Shown here piece by piece: positions 38,123 through 49,980 of a DNA stretch of 64,000 nt. Within the stretch, counting starts at the first letter, position 1, and each line of letters opens with the position of its first letter. Origin of the DNA: Cymbidium sinense (Eukaryota; Streptophyta; Magnoliopsida; Asparagales; Orchidaceae); the NCBI GenBank assembly GCA_021442155.1, contig CM038215.1:3248976-3312975 (forward strand), written 5' to 3'. Position numbers and translations under genes: made by a program. The notes under the pieces were generated by a model. That model was given only the letters and a program-made list of their open reading frames with translations. It was not told the DNA's origin and ran no database searches.

Positions 38123-39325
38123 CTTAGGGTTTAGGTTTAGGTTTAGGTTTATTTTTTAATTTGTTTAGATACTTTAGGTTTAGGTTTATGGTTTGGGGTT
38201 TAGGGTTTATGGTTGGGGTTAGGGTTTCGGGTTTAGGGTTTAAGGTTTTAGAGTTTAAGGTTTAGGGTTAGGGTTTAGGGTTTTTAAGGGTTTAGGGTTG
38301 TAGATTTAGGGTTTAGGGTTTATGGTTAGTTTTTGGGTTTAGTGTTTTGGGTTTAGGGTTTAGGATTTAGGGTTTAGGATTTAGGGTTTAGTGTTTAGGG
38401 TTTTTTTATAAATTAAGTAAACTGGTAGGTTTAGGTTTATTTAGTTTTTATTTATTTATTATACTTTATTTTATTTTTTATTTTTGTTTTGGATTGTTTT
38501 TTTTATTTAGTTTAGTTTATTTATTTTAGGTTTATTTATTTTATTTTAGTTTTTATTTTAGATTATTTTTTAGGTTTAGGTTTTTAGTTTATGTTATTTT
38601 TTTACTTACTTTTGCTTTTATTACATTTTTTAGGTTTAGGTTTTATTATTTTTTAGGTTTAGGTTTAGGTTTTTATTTTATTTTTTTAGTTTAGGTTTTA
38701 GTTTTTTATTTTAGGTTATTTTTTCTTTTAGTTTAGGCTTAAGATTATTATTAGTTTATTTTATTTTATTTAGTTTAGAATTTAGGTTTAGTTTATTTTG
38801 GGTTGAGGTTTAGATTTTATTTATTTTAGTTTAGTTTATTTTAGTTTAGGTTTATGTTTATTTTATGTTTAGGTTTTTTTTTTAGTTTAGGGTTTAGGTT
38901 TTATTTTTTATTTATTTTTAGGTTTATTATTTAGGTTTAGGTTTTCATTTAGTTTTTATTTTATTTTCTTAGGTTTATTTTATTTTTATTTTACGTTTAG
39001 TTTTTATTTTATTTAGGCTTTTTATTTATAGGTTTATTTTATTTTTTAGTTTAGTTTAGATTTTTAGTTATTTATTTTTATTTTATTTTATTTTTATGTT
39101 TAGGTTTAAGTTTAGGTTTTAGTTTAGGTTTTTATTTATTTATTTTGTTTAGGTTTAGGTTTTTATTTATTTTATTTTTAGGTTTTATTTAGTTTAGGTT
39201 TAGGTTTTTAGGTTTTTAGGGTTTAGGGTTTAGGGTTTAGGGTGGGTTTAGGGTTTAGGGTTGTAGGTTTTAGGGTTTAGGGTTTAGGGTTTTTAGGGTT
39301 TACGGTTTAAGGTTTAGGTTTTAGG

Positions 39326-39372
39326 TTTTTTTTTTAACAGAGAACAAGTTTAGATTCAATATTTTTTCTTTT
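39326..39372 (-). pseudogene. GRP 3'UTR remnant, cut by LTR-C
   Basis: On the minus strand this is the last ~37 bases of the GRP 3'UTR ('ttggttgattaaatcg' to 'cttgttctctgtt') plus an A10 tail (T-run 39326-39335). Homology stops at 39372, where long-LTR sequence begins, so the retroelement cluster joins the array inside a GRP module. Confidence 0.7.
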
Positions 39373-40854
39373 CGATTTAATCAACCAAATAGTAAACAAG
39401 GGAATTGAGGTAATCAAATGACCTCCTTGGCGCTTGCAAAAGTCTCATGTTCCCGAGATGTCCAGACTATATACCCATTACCATTCAATCTTATATAAAT
39501 CAACACATGAATAGAAGAAAGAAAACTCAACATTCATACACTTAAGCTATAAACACATGCATTTCCTATGTATTTATAACTAGCATCATAACACATTATT
39601 ATTCTTTTATAAGCTTTTGAAAAATACATTTGGACTTAATAGTGATAATAGCCACGCATATATTAAATTTAATCAACGCACGCAAGCTTACATAAAAGAA
39701 ATCCATTTTATTTTACTTGATTTTGAAAGATGGATGCATGAATTCAAATGGCATACCAAATTTAACATGATTGGGAAGAGGACACTCAAATACAAGCATG
39801 TGATTCATTCAACCAAACTATTTCTTAAGGATAATCAAATCAAATAAGATTATTTAAAGCAAACCAAAGCTTGTTTATAAATTAAGTTTTGAATTTGATT
39901 TGATTTAAAGAGGAGAAGAGAAATCATGACTTGTTATTTTAAACTGATTCCCACATTAGTGATTTGATTTAATTTAAGGAAATGTAAGTAAGCTAATTTT
40001 AAGGGTTAATTAAGTTGAACCCTTAATTAGATAAATTAATTACCCTTACCTATGTCACATTAAAGTAATTAACTAAATAATTATGAGCCAACATGATATG
40101 CATGGAAAATAAACTTGCAATGATCCTAAGAAATAAAAGGGGCCTAATGCAATTGGCTCATGGTTAATAGTTAATTAGATTAAGTGACTTAATTAATTAC
40201 TTTTATGGTTCTTCCATACATATGGACTAACCATAATTTCATTAAACTCCTTTAGGTTATTAAACACCTAAAACTACCCGATGATTTAATTAATTAAAGT
40301 ATGATGTGATTATGATTTCAATTTGATTAAGTGATTTAATTAATTAGTTAAATCTTATATAATTTCATTTTAAAAAAAATGCTGAAATGAACTTAGGGAA
40401 ATGGGTCCCAACCCTATTCCTTAGTTCACTTACTATTGAATAATGATAAATAAATTTAATTAACCAATTTATTATTGTTCATGAGATTAATTAATCATTA
40501 ATTAACTTAAAAGAGTAGTTAAGGTTTAATAAGTAAATTTTCCTAATTAATATGCAATAAATCCCAAGAAAATCATGGGAGGCAAAGGTCATCCCATTAA
40601 ATTAACCCACAAAATTTGGGATTAATTGCTCAAGTAATTAAGGAGTAATTAAGCTAATAAATTTTATAATTAACCTTAATTACTGGTTAAAATTAGTTAA
40701 GATCATTTTTAATTAATTATCCCTTGAAATACCTTTAAAATAAGTATTTATTTGCATTTTTTATTTCTCTATGATTTTTTATAATTTTTAGAAGTTTTAG
40801 CCATTAAAAATGATTAATTAAGCATAATTAAAGCCTAATCCTGTTGGCACCATA

Positions 40855-40915
40855 TGGCACGCTGACGTGTCGCGCTTCCACGTGGTGTCGTGGGATTGGT
40901 TACTTAAAACTTATC
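40855..40915 (+). promoter_or_regulatory. Possible LTR promoter patch (G-box, CCAAT)
   Basis: A GC-richer island in otherwise AT-rich LTR. It holds TGACGTG (40863-40869), the palindromic G-box CCACGTGG (40878-40885) and GATTGG (a CCAAT box in reverse, near 40894) just before TACTTAAAAC. The same arrangement recurs in LTR-D. These are known cis-element types in plants; activity here is an inference. Confidence 0.35.
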
Positions 40916-42099
40916 TAACTCAGCGCCTACGTGGCGGCGATGGATGTGCTTTCTCGTTCAGTGTCCGATCTAACATTGGATAGCTACTATTAATCCCACA
41001 GCTTAATAGGATTAAATCAGATGGATCCAGGGGAACTAATCACGACCGTCCATTTCGATCATTCAGAATAGACAGTGTGTGATCTAACGTTAGGTGAGTG
41101 AGGTAGAATGGAGTTCATCCACCATTGCTCACTAGATCCGAGCTTACCAGAGCTTAGATTAACTCTAAAAGGATCCCACACCTTCACGACATCGATCGGA
41201 GGGAATCCAACAATCAAGATCACATGAGATGCTAGTTTTCTTCAAAAAGCTCCGACCCATTTTTGCCTAAGGATCGGTTCTAGAAAATACCTCATTGAAT
41301 CTCAAGACTGGTAGCTCAAACGATTAAGGAAGCTTCATCTTGTGGAGATGAATCCCTGTTGAGCATCAATTTAATCAATTCCTCGATGTTCACCCTCAGG
41401 TGCATAGGAAGCTTCAGAGATGATTTGTTCTTGCTCGATGAGGCCTAGGGAAGGTTAATGGAAAGTTAATTTGAGTTTGATGAAGAAATGGGGAAGTTAG
41501 GTTAAAAATTGGAGTGTCCTATTTCTGGATGCAAGGGAATGGAATTTTTTTATTTAAGAATGAGCTTGGGAGCTTAGGGAATGGCTCTAGAGGATTGTCT
41601 TAGGTAGCTAGGGCTCTAAGGAATGATTTTTGTGTGTGTTTGAGTGGAAATTAGGGGGTGTATTCCCACTTCATTGTAATCAGATGGTGGGATCAGGTTT
41701 GTCTTCTAGTGGCCGTCCAGTAATCTCAGGGAGTTGTGGGTTGTAAGGAGGAGGGGAGTTGGCTCGGCTTGGTTGGTTGAAGGTATGGAGGTGGCTGCCA
41801 AAAAGGAATCATGGGTGTCCCGTGGGTTTCAAATGATCCAATGGAGAGGGTGAGATGATTTCACCTCCCATGGGTCATGGCTGACCCAACCACCCCTTGG
41901 GTCAAGTTGGGCAGTGTCCTAGGTTCCTAGGTGGACTATTTGGAGAGTACTAAGTGGCCAAGGAAAGGAAATGACCACTTACATTGGTGATTTGTCTCAT
42001 ATGATGCCCTTGACCCAAGGGTAGAAGGATCATTTGGCATTAGATATTATTTGGGCATATTTCAAATGACCCAAAAGTGGGTTAGCCCATATTTCAAGT

Positions 42100-43000
42100 C
42101 AATTGGAGTTAATTTGGTTAGGTTTGGCTCAATTTGACTCATTTAGGTCAAATTAGGTTAGGTTGAGTCAAGTTGACCAATCGGTAAAATTTGGTCAAAT
42201 TAAGGGTTTGGTCAAGTTCATATAATCATTTAGGATGGTTTGGTTCAATTTTTTAGGTTTATTTTGGCTTAGATTTGATTTTGGCTCATTTGAATTCATT
42301 TGGGTCGAATGAGTTAAGTTGACCAATTTGATCAAATTGGTAAAATTGGCTTGGGTTGGCTATTGGTTTTGGTTTAGTTGACCAATTGATGATGATTGTA
42401 GGCTTTGCTTTCAATTAATTTGGATTTGTTTTTGATTTAGGCCAACTTGAAATATTTGGTCAATTTCGGCTAAGTAGGTCAATTGGGTTCAATTGGGACC
42501 AATCATGGCTTTGGTCAAGTTTAATAATCAATTTAGAATGAACTTGAGCTATTGGTTATAATCAATTTGGTTTATATTTTGATTTGACTCAATGTGGTCT
42601 TTTAGATCAATTTGGGTCAACTTGGGTCAAGAGGACCAATTGGGTTTGGTTTGACTCAATTGAAGGTCAAGTCATATTCAAATATTAATTTTGTTTTGGT
42701 ATGAATCATTGGTTTCAAGGGATTTTGTCTTAGGTTGCAATTTGGCTACTTTGGGTTCATATGGGTTAAGGGGTTGACTTGGTCAAATGACCAAGTTGAC
42801 TTGGTTTGACCCAATTTGTGATAATTGATCAACCTAGGGTGATCAACCATCATGATGGGAAGTTTTGATGGGCTTGGTTCAATCCAATTTGGGTAGGATT
42901 AAAACTTGGCCCAAATAGGTCAAATTGGCCACTTTGGGTTAAGTGGACCAATTGGGTTTAGTTAGCTTGATTTTGGGTTGAGTTTGATTTAGTTGAGTTT
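42100..43000. repeat. GGTCAA/TTGACC-rich zone of LTR-C
   Basis: A simple-texture zone with well over a dozen copies of GGTCAA or TTGACC separated by AATTGG/TTTGG words. It is shared with 51230-52110. TTGAC(C/T) is the WRKY W-box core, but the texture may just reflect local slippage and duplication. Confidence 0.6.
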
Positions 43001-43941
43001 ATATATGGATTTGGGATTGATATATAAATTCAATTCCAATTGGCTTGGGTTCAAATGGGTTTTGGTTCATTTGAACATTTCAAGTCAGAAGGATTAAGTT
43101 GGGTGACTTAGGTTGATTTTTGTTTGGCTTGATGATTGTAGATTTCATTTATATTTGTGAATATGATTGAAGGTATGATTGATTCATGAGAAAATCAATA
43201 GAATTTGGGTTTTCTAATGAAGGAATTTGGTTAAGTCCATGGAGTAGGGTCTTGTGGCTTAAGTTTGGATTTTGATTTGGTTTGATTTAGTTTTGATGAT
43301 TTAAATGTATATTCCATTTAAATTTTTGAAGATGATTGAAACTATGATTTATTTGTGAGAAAATCAATTTAGTTTCACATGATTGGGATTAAGATTTGGT
43401 TAAGTCCATGGGATAGGTCAAATGGCTTAGGAAGGGTTTTTATTTAATTTGATTTAGTTTGATTTAGTTTTGATCATTTGAAAGTAGATTTGATTTATAT
43501 TTAGGAAGATGATTGAAGATATAAATTTATTATGAGAAAATCAATTGATTTTGGATTGATTTGGATTAAGATTTGGCTAAGTCCATGGGATAGGTCATAT
43601 GGCTTAGGAAGGGGTTCATGTTTGGATTTGATCATGGGATTCAATCATTTGGTTTTTAAATTTGGGTTTAGATTTGAATTTGAATTTGATGTTTGAATTG
43701 AACATGAGGTTTGGTTTGAGAAGGTGAACATGGATTTAATTTAGGTTGTAGGGTAGGTGGATTATCCTAATCTCTAAGGCATAACCTAATCCAATGGTTA
43801 ACCCTTCTATATTTTTAGGCTTAGGTTAAGTGTTTACCTAATTATTAGAAGTGTCTTATGAATAGGGAAGTCTTAGTTTCTAGAATACTTCTAAGTCTAA
43901 GATGGGAAGATTGAATCCGCACTCCAAAACTGAAGTCAACA

Positions 43942-45311
43942 GGCTTTAGGATCCATAGTGTTGCCCTTGGAGATAGATGATTTGAAGACCAAAGCTAAGT
44001 TTCACATTATAGACTCAGATACATCTTTCGACACTTGGCTTGGGAGAACATGGATATATGAGAACAACATAGTTCCATCCTCTTTATATCAGTGTATAAA
44101 GTTTTTGAGAGATGAGATCATCTACTAGGTCAAAGGAGATCTCAAGCCATTTATAGTTCACAAGGTTGGCATATATGAGGATGTGGCTTACTACCTCCCT
44201 CAAAATCAACAAGTCTATTCTCACAAACTTAGCCAAAGTTTAAAAATAAAAAAAAAAGAGAAAAAGAAAGTGAAAATGAAAAAGAATAGAAAAGGAAAAA
44301 TGAAAAAGAAAATAAAAGGGAGCAAAAATAAACTTGGAGGAGGAAGTGGCCTAACATTAGATTCCACCCACAGTTCATTACTCCATTCAAACATATGGGT
44401 GGGATGACCTGAACTCCACGAGGTAGAGAAAAAGGCCAGTTTAGAGGCAGTCCTAGGGGTGGAAAACCTCATTATTGGTCACCCAATAGAAGATATGTCC
44501 TAGCTACCAGGAGTACACTTGCTATCCAGATAGACTCAGAAGTTCATGGATGAGTCCTATATGGTTAACACAGCCTCTTCTCGAAGAAGTTCCCTTGGAG
44601 GTGACACTTGAGCCAGATAGTGATGAAGACTGGGCTCCAAAGTAAAGCATAAGTGTATCCAAGCCTATATATGAAACTATTAGACATCAGTTGGGAACCT
44701 TAGCTCTAACCCCATTTTTCTCTCAAAAAGCTGAGGGTTTGGTAGTTAAAGAAGCTCCTAAGTCATCCCCAGGTGTGAAGACTCAGAAGTTCTTTCTGGG
44801 AGCATCATCATCAAGTTAAGTAGTTAATGTAGAACTTGAGGATGATTCATATAATGGTTGAATATAATTACCTTTTGATTAGTACTTGCCTTATGTTCAT
44901 AATTTAGCAAAGAAAGGGTTAATCCCACATAATTGGTCAAAGCATAAGTTAGACTACTTCGAAAAAATATGGAAGAACAAATTTAAAAGCTCTCAATCAA
45001 GACCGAGAGATTATGTACTGGGTCTAGTTGATGATTATTCTACATAGTCATCACCAATCATTTGGAATCGGGTAGGTTCTTTTCAAATCATATTAACTCA
45101 TATGAGGAGCTATGCTTAGAAACTTTAGATGATCCAGATGATTTTGAAGTCAAAGATGCACCGCCAGAGTTCAAAGAATAGATCAAGTCAGCCATCGATG
45201 AGCTCAAGGAATTCAACTTAGAAACTAAAGAAGATCCACGTCAGATATATGTGGTGTTTGTTTTTCCATCTCTTTGACTTGAGAGTATTTTCCAAAAAGT
45301 TTAGGTAATTG
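43942..45311 (+). pseudogene. Ty3/gypsy pol fragment: protease C-terminus and PR-RT linker
   Basis: Lies exactly between the 3' end of LTR-C and the 5' end of LTR-D. Readable peptides are LPLEIDDLKTKAKFHIIDSD, TSFDTWLGRTWIYENNIVPS, SLYQCIKFLRDEII and VKGDLKPF. These form the part after the active site of plant gypsy proteases (family IDADTSYNLLLGRPWIH). The D-S/T-G active-site motif would be further upstream and is absent. Next come a Lys-rich low-complexity stretch (44235-44330), then VPLEVTLEPDSDEDWAP, LPYVHNLAKKGLIPHNW and FNLETKEDPRQI of the linker. RT is missing. Many stops are present. It is a dead internal fragment; the next LTR starts in the linker. Confidence 0.8.
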
Positions 45312-48029
45312 TGGTGTTTGTTTTTGATTATGTGTATGGGGGACACCAAACAGATTTGAGGGTGTGCTTATTGAGGTGATCGAGTGTGACATCAAAGAAT
45401 GGTGCACTGTCTCAAAAGATGGAAATCACTGCCCTATAATGGACCTAATCACCTAATAAGGACTCCTAAGGCATGATGGGTCTTTGAGTACACCGGAAAA
45501 TTTTCTCCTACTTAACATGGATGAATAAAGCTGGGTTTATTTAAACTGGGTTTTAAAGTTCCCAATGGGGAAAAGCCCCCATAGTAAAATACATCTTTAG
45601 AAATACTCTCAATTAAAGTAGGAAATTATTGTCTCCAAAGATTTCAAAGATAGGACTATCAATAAATTGGCTATATTTTGAAAATTAAGTGGGATAGATC
45701 AAAAGGAGAGACTTATTGTTAAAGCTAAAAGGAGATAAGTAGGGGATGCTCATGATACTAGGAAACCTACTAATCATTCCAATCTATCATATAGTTAGGC
45801 TTTATATGTTTAAAATTGAAGAGAATTATGTATTTAAGTTGAAATTTATTAGATGGCTAGGACTTATAATCTTATAATACAAGATTATGGAAATGCCCAA
45901 GAGGTGAGGATTTATTCTTATAACCTTGGATCCTAAATCTAGGGAGCTTTAGTAAGAACCAAAGTGCGTTCTAAATCTAAGCGAAGATGGGTGTATAGTT
46001 TACCTCAACCAGAGAGGATAAACCCCCCGACTACTGGACTTATATTCGCCTACAGTGGGAGCCAGCTAACTCCTCCTACGCTATAAAACCATGTAGGCAA
46101 GTCTTATATTTTTATAAGATAGTTACGCTGTTATCATTTTGAAAGAGGCTAAAGTCCTTAAACCCACTCTGTAAAGAGACTAGAGCATGAGTGGTATGAG
46201 TAATGACTTAGTCTAATACAAATCTTTCAAATTTTATTTTTATTTGACACTTCATTTTGACAAAGGCTTTAAGATTTTCATATGTCTAGATGTATGATGA
46301 AAATGAGTTATGGACCAAATCAACAAGAAGGGTTGTTTTCCACCACAAGAGATGCCCTCACAGATCAAGCATTCCCCTATCATGCAAGGATAGAAATCTC
46401 CTACTTTCAAGAGAGAAAGAATATCTATGCATGATGTGAAACATACAACATTCACCTAAGGGGTTGCTAAATATTTTAATTATCTTGATTTAATGCCTAG
46501 GCTTTATGGTGAGGTTCTGAGTTGTAGAAAATTTAGTAATGAGTTGTAGTTGGGATAGAAAAATTAATTTTTCCTTAAGAACCTAATCGCATCCAGGCCA
46601 CACATTAAAGCATCAATACATAAAGAAATTATAAGAGGCATGCAATTTCTAATTAGCAATATAAACAAAACATCAAACAATTTATAAATCTAGCACAAAA
46701 GAATAAATGATTGGGTGATTACTGTACAACCCAAAACAAAAAAAAATGGGTAGCCAAACTCTACCCTTATAATTACAATTAAGGATGAATTCATGCTATG
46801 GGGGTCTTCATCTTCATTCTTCATGTCTCCTTCATTTCTTCATATCTCTATTTGATTTAATTTGCTCAACTTCAAAGGCATCACATGGCCTCCTAGGACA
46901 AAGCCCTCTAGACACTGTTCATCCTTATCCCCCTTATAATATTAATCCTAATTTCTAATTGCAAAATTACATTTAAATGGAAAGAGTAAGTCTAACTACA
47001 CCTGCAAAATGGAGGTTAGCTAAACATATATTCCACCCAAGCAATTACATTTATAATTTGGGCTTAGCACCCTATACATGGGTAACCAACCCTAACTTGA
47101 ATTATGCTTAGGGGCTTAAGCAACCTGTAAAAGAGAGCATTTATATTTATTTTTTGATCAACCCATTAAGTGCAATCCCCTACAAAAGACATAATTAGGC
47201 TAATAATGGCCTAACATCCAGTCTATGAATCATACACCCTAACATCCAATCTAAAATAACACATCATAAAACCAAACATACATCAAACCATGCACCGCCC
47301 TAACATAAGACTAGAAGTGGTGACTTGATGTGTGTGTGTGTAAGGCTTGTGTGGTATGTCCTAACTAGGCTTTAAGGTTATAGTCTCCTAAGTATGAAAA
47401 GATTTGATCATGAAGGGTGGTTTCACTTTAAGTGGTTTAATTGATTTGTAAGTTTTACTTAATATTCTCTTTGGTTTTACACTTAACAACTAAGTGTTAT
47501 AAAGAGAAGGAAAGAGAGGATCACTCTCTTTTATTCCTACCTTAAGTCATTTCTAAAGACAATTAATTAAATAATTCTCTTTGGTGAATGGCTTATTATA
47601 TATTTTAATTAATCCTAAGTTTAGGTTCACTTTAAATAAACTCATTCAATAAGAAAGGCATCTTAAGATTAATTAAAATGAATTATTATCACATAACACA
47701 TGCTTGTTTATTTCTTTCCATCATATATAGCATGCATATGATTAAGTCCTAAACATACCTGTACATACAATTTATATTTTAGCATACTTGAATGATGAAT
47801 GCAAGCATACGTATTTGGAATTGATTTTTCCTTTGGTTGAATTATTTTATCATATTAATTTAAAGCTCTATCTAAATTTTTATGCAAAAGCATGAGCAAA
47901 GAGCTTTAAGTTACATGACTAATCAATTCAACCACTTGAATAAAGTATGAATGCATGTTTTTTTTAATGGGAAAAGGGATTATCATTCATTAGCCAAATG
48001 TACACACAAATGTATAAGAGTTTTAAGCA

Positions 48030-48425
48030 AGTACATCGCCATTGTTCTACACTAAGGGAGTGAGGTAGGAACCTCCTTAGGGCTACTTAAAGTCGTGCAT
48101 TGCTGGGATGTCTAGACTAATATACCCACTATTCTTATATCCATTATTCTTATGTGAAAGTGTAAGCAACTATATAAATGAAAATTATAGAAGAGTTGGA
48201 TTCAATTTAATTGATTTATTTGTGTAAATGAATTAAAGCACCATCTAAATTCTAATGTCAAAAAGGCATAATAATGAAATCAAGCTAGTACATCTCCATT
48301 GTTCAACACCAAGGGAGTGAGGTAAGAACCTCCTTAGGGCTACTTAAAGCCATGCATCCCTGGGATGTCCAAACTAATATACCCGCTAACATTCTTACTT
48401 ATGCAAATCAACATATGAATATAAT
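48030..48425 (+). repeat. Direct duplication inside LTR-D
   Basis: A block containing 'gggagtgaggtaggaacctc' and 'gggatgtctagactaatata' at about 48055-48135 is repeated at about 48310-48385 as 'gggagtgaggtaagaacctc' and 'gggatgtccaaactaatata', roughly 255 bases away. LTR-B carries the same pair (20450-20550 and 20700-20810), so the duplication predates the spread of at least these two copies. LTR-A shows only one (2010-2090). Confidence 0.75.
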
Positions 48426-48471
48426 AAATAAACTTCACTTCATACACTAAGTTTATATTCACATGCACTTC

Positions 48472-48494
48472 CTATATATATATATATATATATA
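48472..48494 (+). repeat. (TA)n microsatellite
   Basis: About eleven TA dinucleotides inside LTR-D, directly readable. Confidence 0.9.
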
Positions 48495-49904
48495 ATTGAA
48501 GTTACAACACATATTCTTATTCATTAAGAAGCTTTTGAAAATATGTTTGAGATTTAGTAGTGATAATAGCCACGTATATTCTTAATTAAGTCAACACATG
48601 AAAATTGGCATAAAGGAAATCATTTCTTACTTAATTAATTTTTGAAAAGAATGAATGCATGACTACAAGTGGCATACAATATTTTTTTATATGATTGGAA
48701 AGAACTAAAGAAACACAAGCATGTAATTTCATTCAATCCAACTAATTCTTAAGGACAATCACATTAAACAAGCTTATTTAAAATAAACCAAAGTTTGTTA
48801 AAGCCATTTTTAAGTTCATATTTGATTTGATTTATGAAATTTGATAGAGGTTTGCTGGTCTTAATCTCATTCCCAATTGTGTGAGTTAATTTGATTCAAT
48901 AAAAAGTAATTAGGTTGATTTTATGGATTGATTAAGTTAAGCATAGATTAAATCAATTAATTAACCCTTACCTATGTCACCTTAAGGTAATCAATTAAAC
49001 AATTATTAGCTAATATGATATGTAGCCACATGGAAAGTAAATTTCAATGCTCCTATGAAATGAAAGGGGCCTAAGGTAATTAGCTCAAAGTCATTAATTA
49101 ATTAAGCTTAAGGAGCTCACTTAATTACTCTTATGGTTTTCTCACACATGTGAACTAACCATAATTTGATTAGCTCCCTCTTTAGGTTATTAAACACCCA
49201 AAGAGCTACCCAAGAGTTAATTAAAGAAGTAGATTCAATCAAATTAATTAAGTTCATTAATTATTTAATTAAATCTTAATTATCCTTAATCAATAATATG
49301 AAATGGTCTTAAGGAAAGAGACAAAAAAGGGAGCCTAAGTCTCAATCCCTAAATCCTTTCAATTACTTAATTAAAGTTCAGGTATGATTTGGATTTGGAT
49401 TGATTTTATGAATTAATTAATGATTTTTTAATTAATTAATTATTTAAGAGGGAATGGAGAAGACTTAAGGAAAAGATTAGAAGAGGGGGTCCCAATCCAT
49501 TTCCTTAAACTTCATCACCATTAATGTAGGTTAATAAGCTTAATTGATTAATTAATTTACTGTTCATTTGCTTAATAATCATTAATTAAGATAGGAGAGT
49601 AATTAAGGTTTAATCCATTGATTTTCTTAATTAATTATCCAATAAATCAAAAGAAAAATAGGGGAGGCAGAGGTCATCCCCCTAAACATCTCTGGAAAGT
49701 TTAAAATTAATTGGATAATTAATCAGAGACCTTAATTAGGTAAAAATTACTATTCAAAATTAATTAAAAATAATTTTAATGGACTCTCCTCTGAAATAAC
49801 TTTAAAATGATCCCTTATTTGTATTTTTTGGATTTTTTTTATAATTAGTTATGAACTCTAAATGTTTCAGCACTTAAAAAGAATTAACCTAATTAACCCC
49901 TTAA

Positions 49905-49980
49905 TCCTGTTGGTGCCACGTGGCTGTTGATGTGGTACATTTGCCACATGGTGCGATGGGATTGGTTATTTAAATTATCA
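49905..49980 (+). promoter_or_regulatory. Possible LTR promoter patch (G-box, CCAAT, TATA-like)
   Basis: Counterpart of 40855-40915. It holds the 10-base palindrome GCCACGTGGC (49915-49924), GATTGG near 49960 and TATTTAAA about 8 bases later, an arrangement resembling a plant core promoter. The conservation of this GC-rich island between two LTR copies is visible; promoter function is inferred. Confidence 0.35.

Larger units (their letters stand above)
28755..39372 (-). repeat. Telomere-like higher-order satellite, array III (inverted)
   Basis: About 10.6 kb with TTTAGGG and AGGTTTA/TTTATTT words on the + strand, i.e. arrays I, II and IV inverted. The conserved box is present in reverse at about 30515-30540, 32391-32420, 33256-33290, 34262-34295, 36168-36192 and 38401-38432 (for example AAATTAAGTAAAC followed by CNGTAGG). 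Box spacing is about 0.9-2.2 kb, larger where foreign pieces are embedded: the P0 retrocopy, GRP copies 4-7 and remnants, and the RTE fragment. Parts of 28980-29150, 33000-33200 and 33850-34150 are G-rich and irregular, with no frame or family recognised. Confidence 0.85.
39373..43941 (+). mobile_element. LTR-C, 3' part of long LTR
   Basis: Collinear with about 48290-53194 of LTR-D. Landmarks are the 'gatgtccagactatatacc' region at 39459, 'ggggcctaatgcaattggct' at 40139, the GC-rich G-box patch at 40850-40960, the 'acctca...gattaaggaagct' segment at 41290-41335, and the TTGACC/GGTCAA-rich zone at 42100-43000. It ends GAAGTCAACA at 43941, the same terminus as LTR-B and LTR-D. The left part is missing because the junction with the GRP remnant removed it. 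No gene is recognised; the 39617-39847 frame is part of the LTR. Confidence 0.75.

Noticed and set aside
44221..44472. Phe-rich membrane-like antisense frame
   Set aside because: It is the complement of the Lys-rich low-complexity stretch of the gypsy fragment.
43942..45311. An active retroviral-type protease
   Set aside because: The active-site D-S/T-G motif is absent and there are several stops. Only the region after the active site is left.
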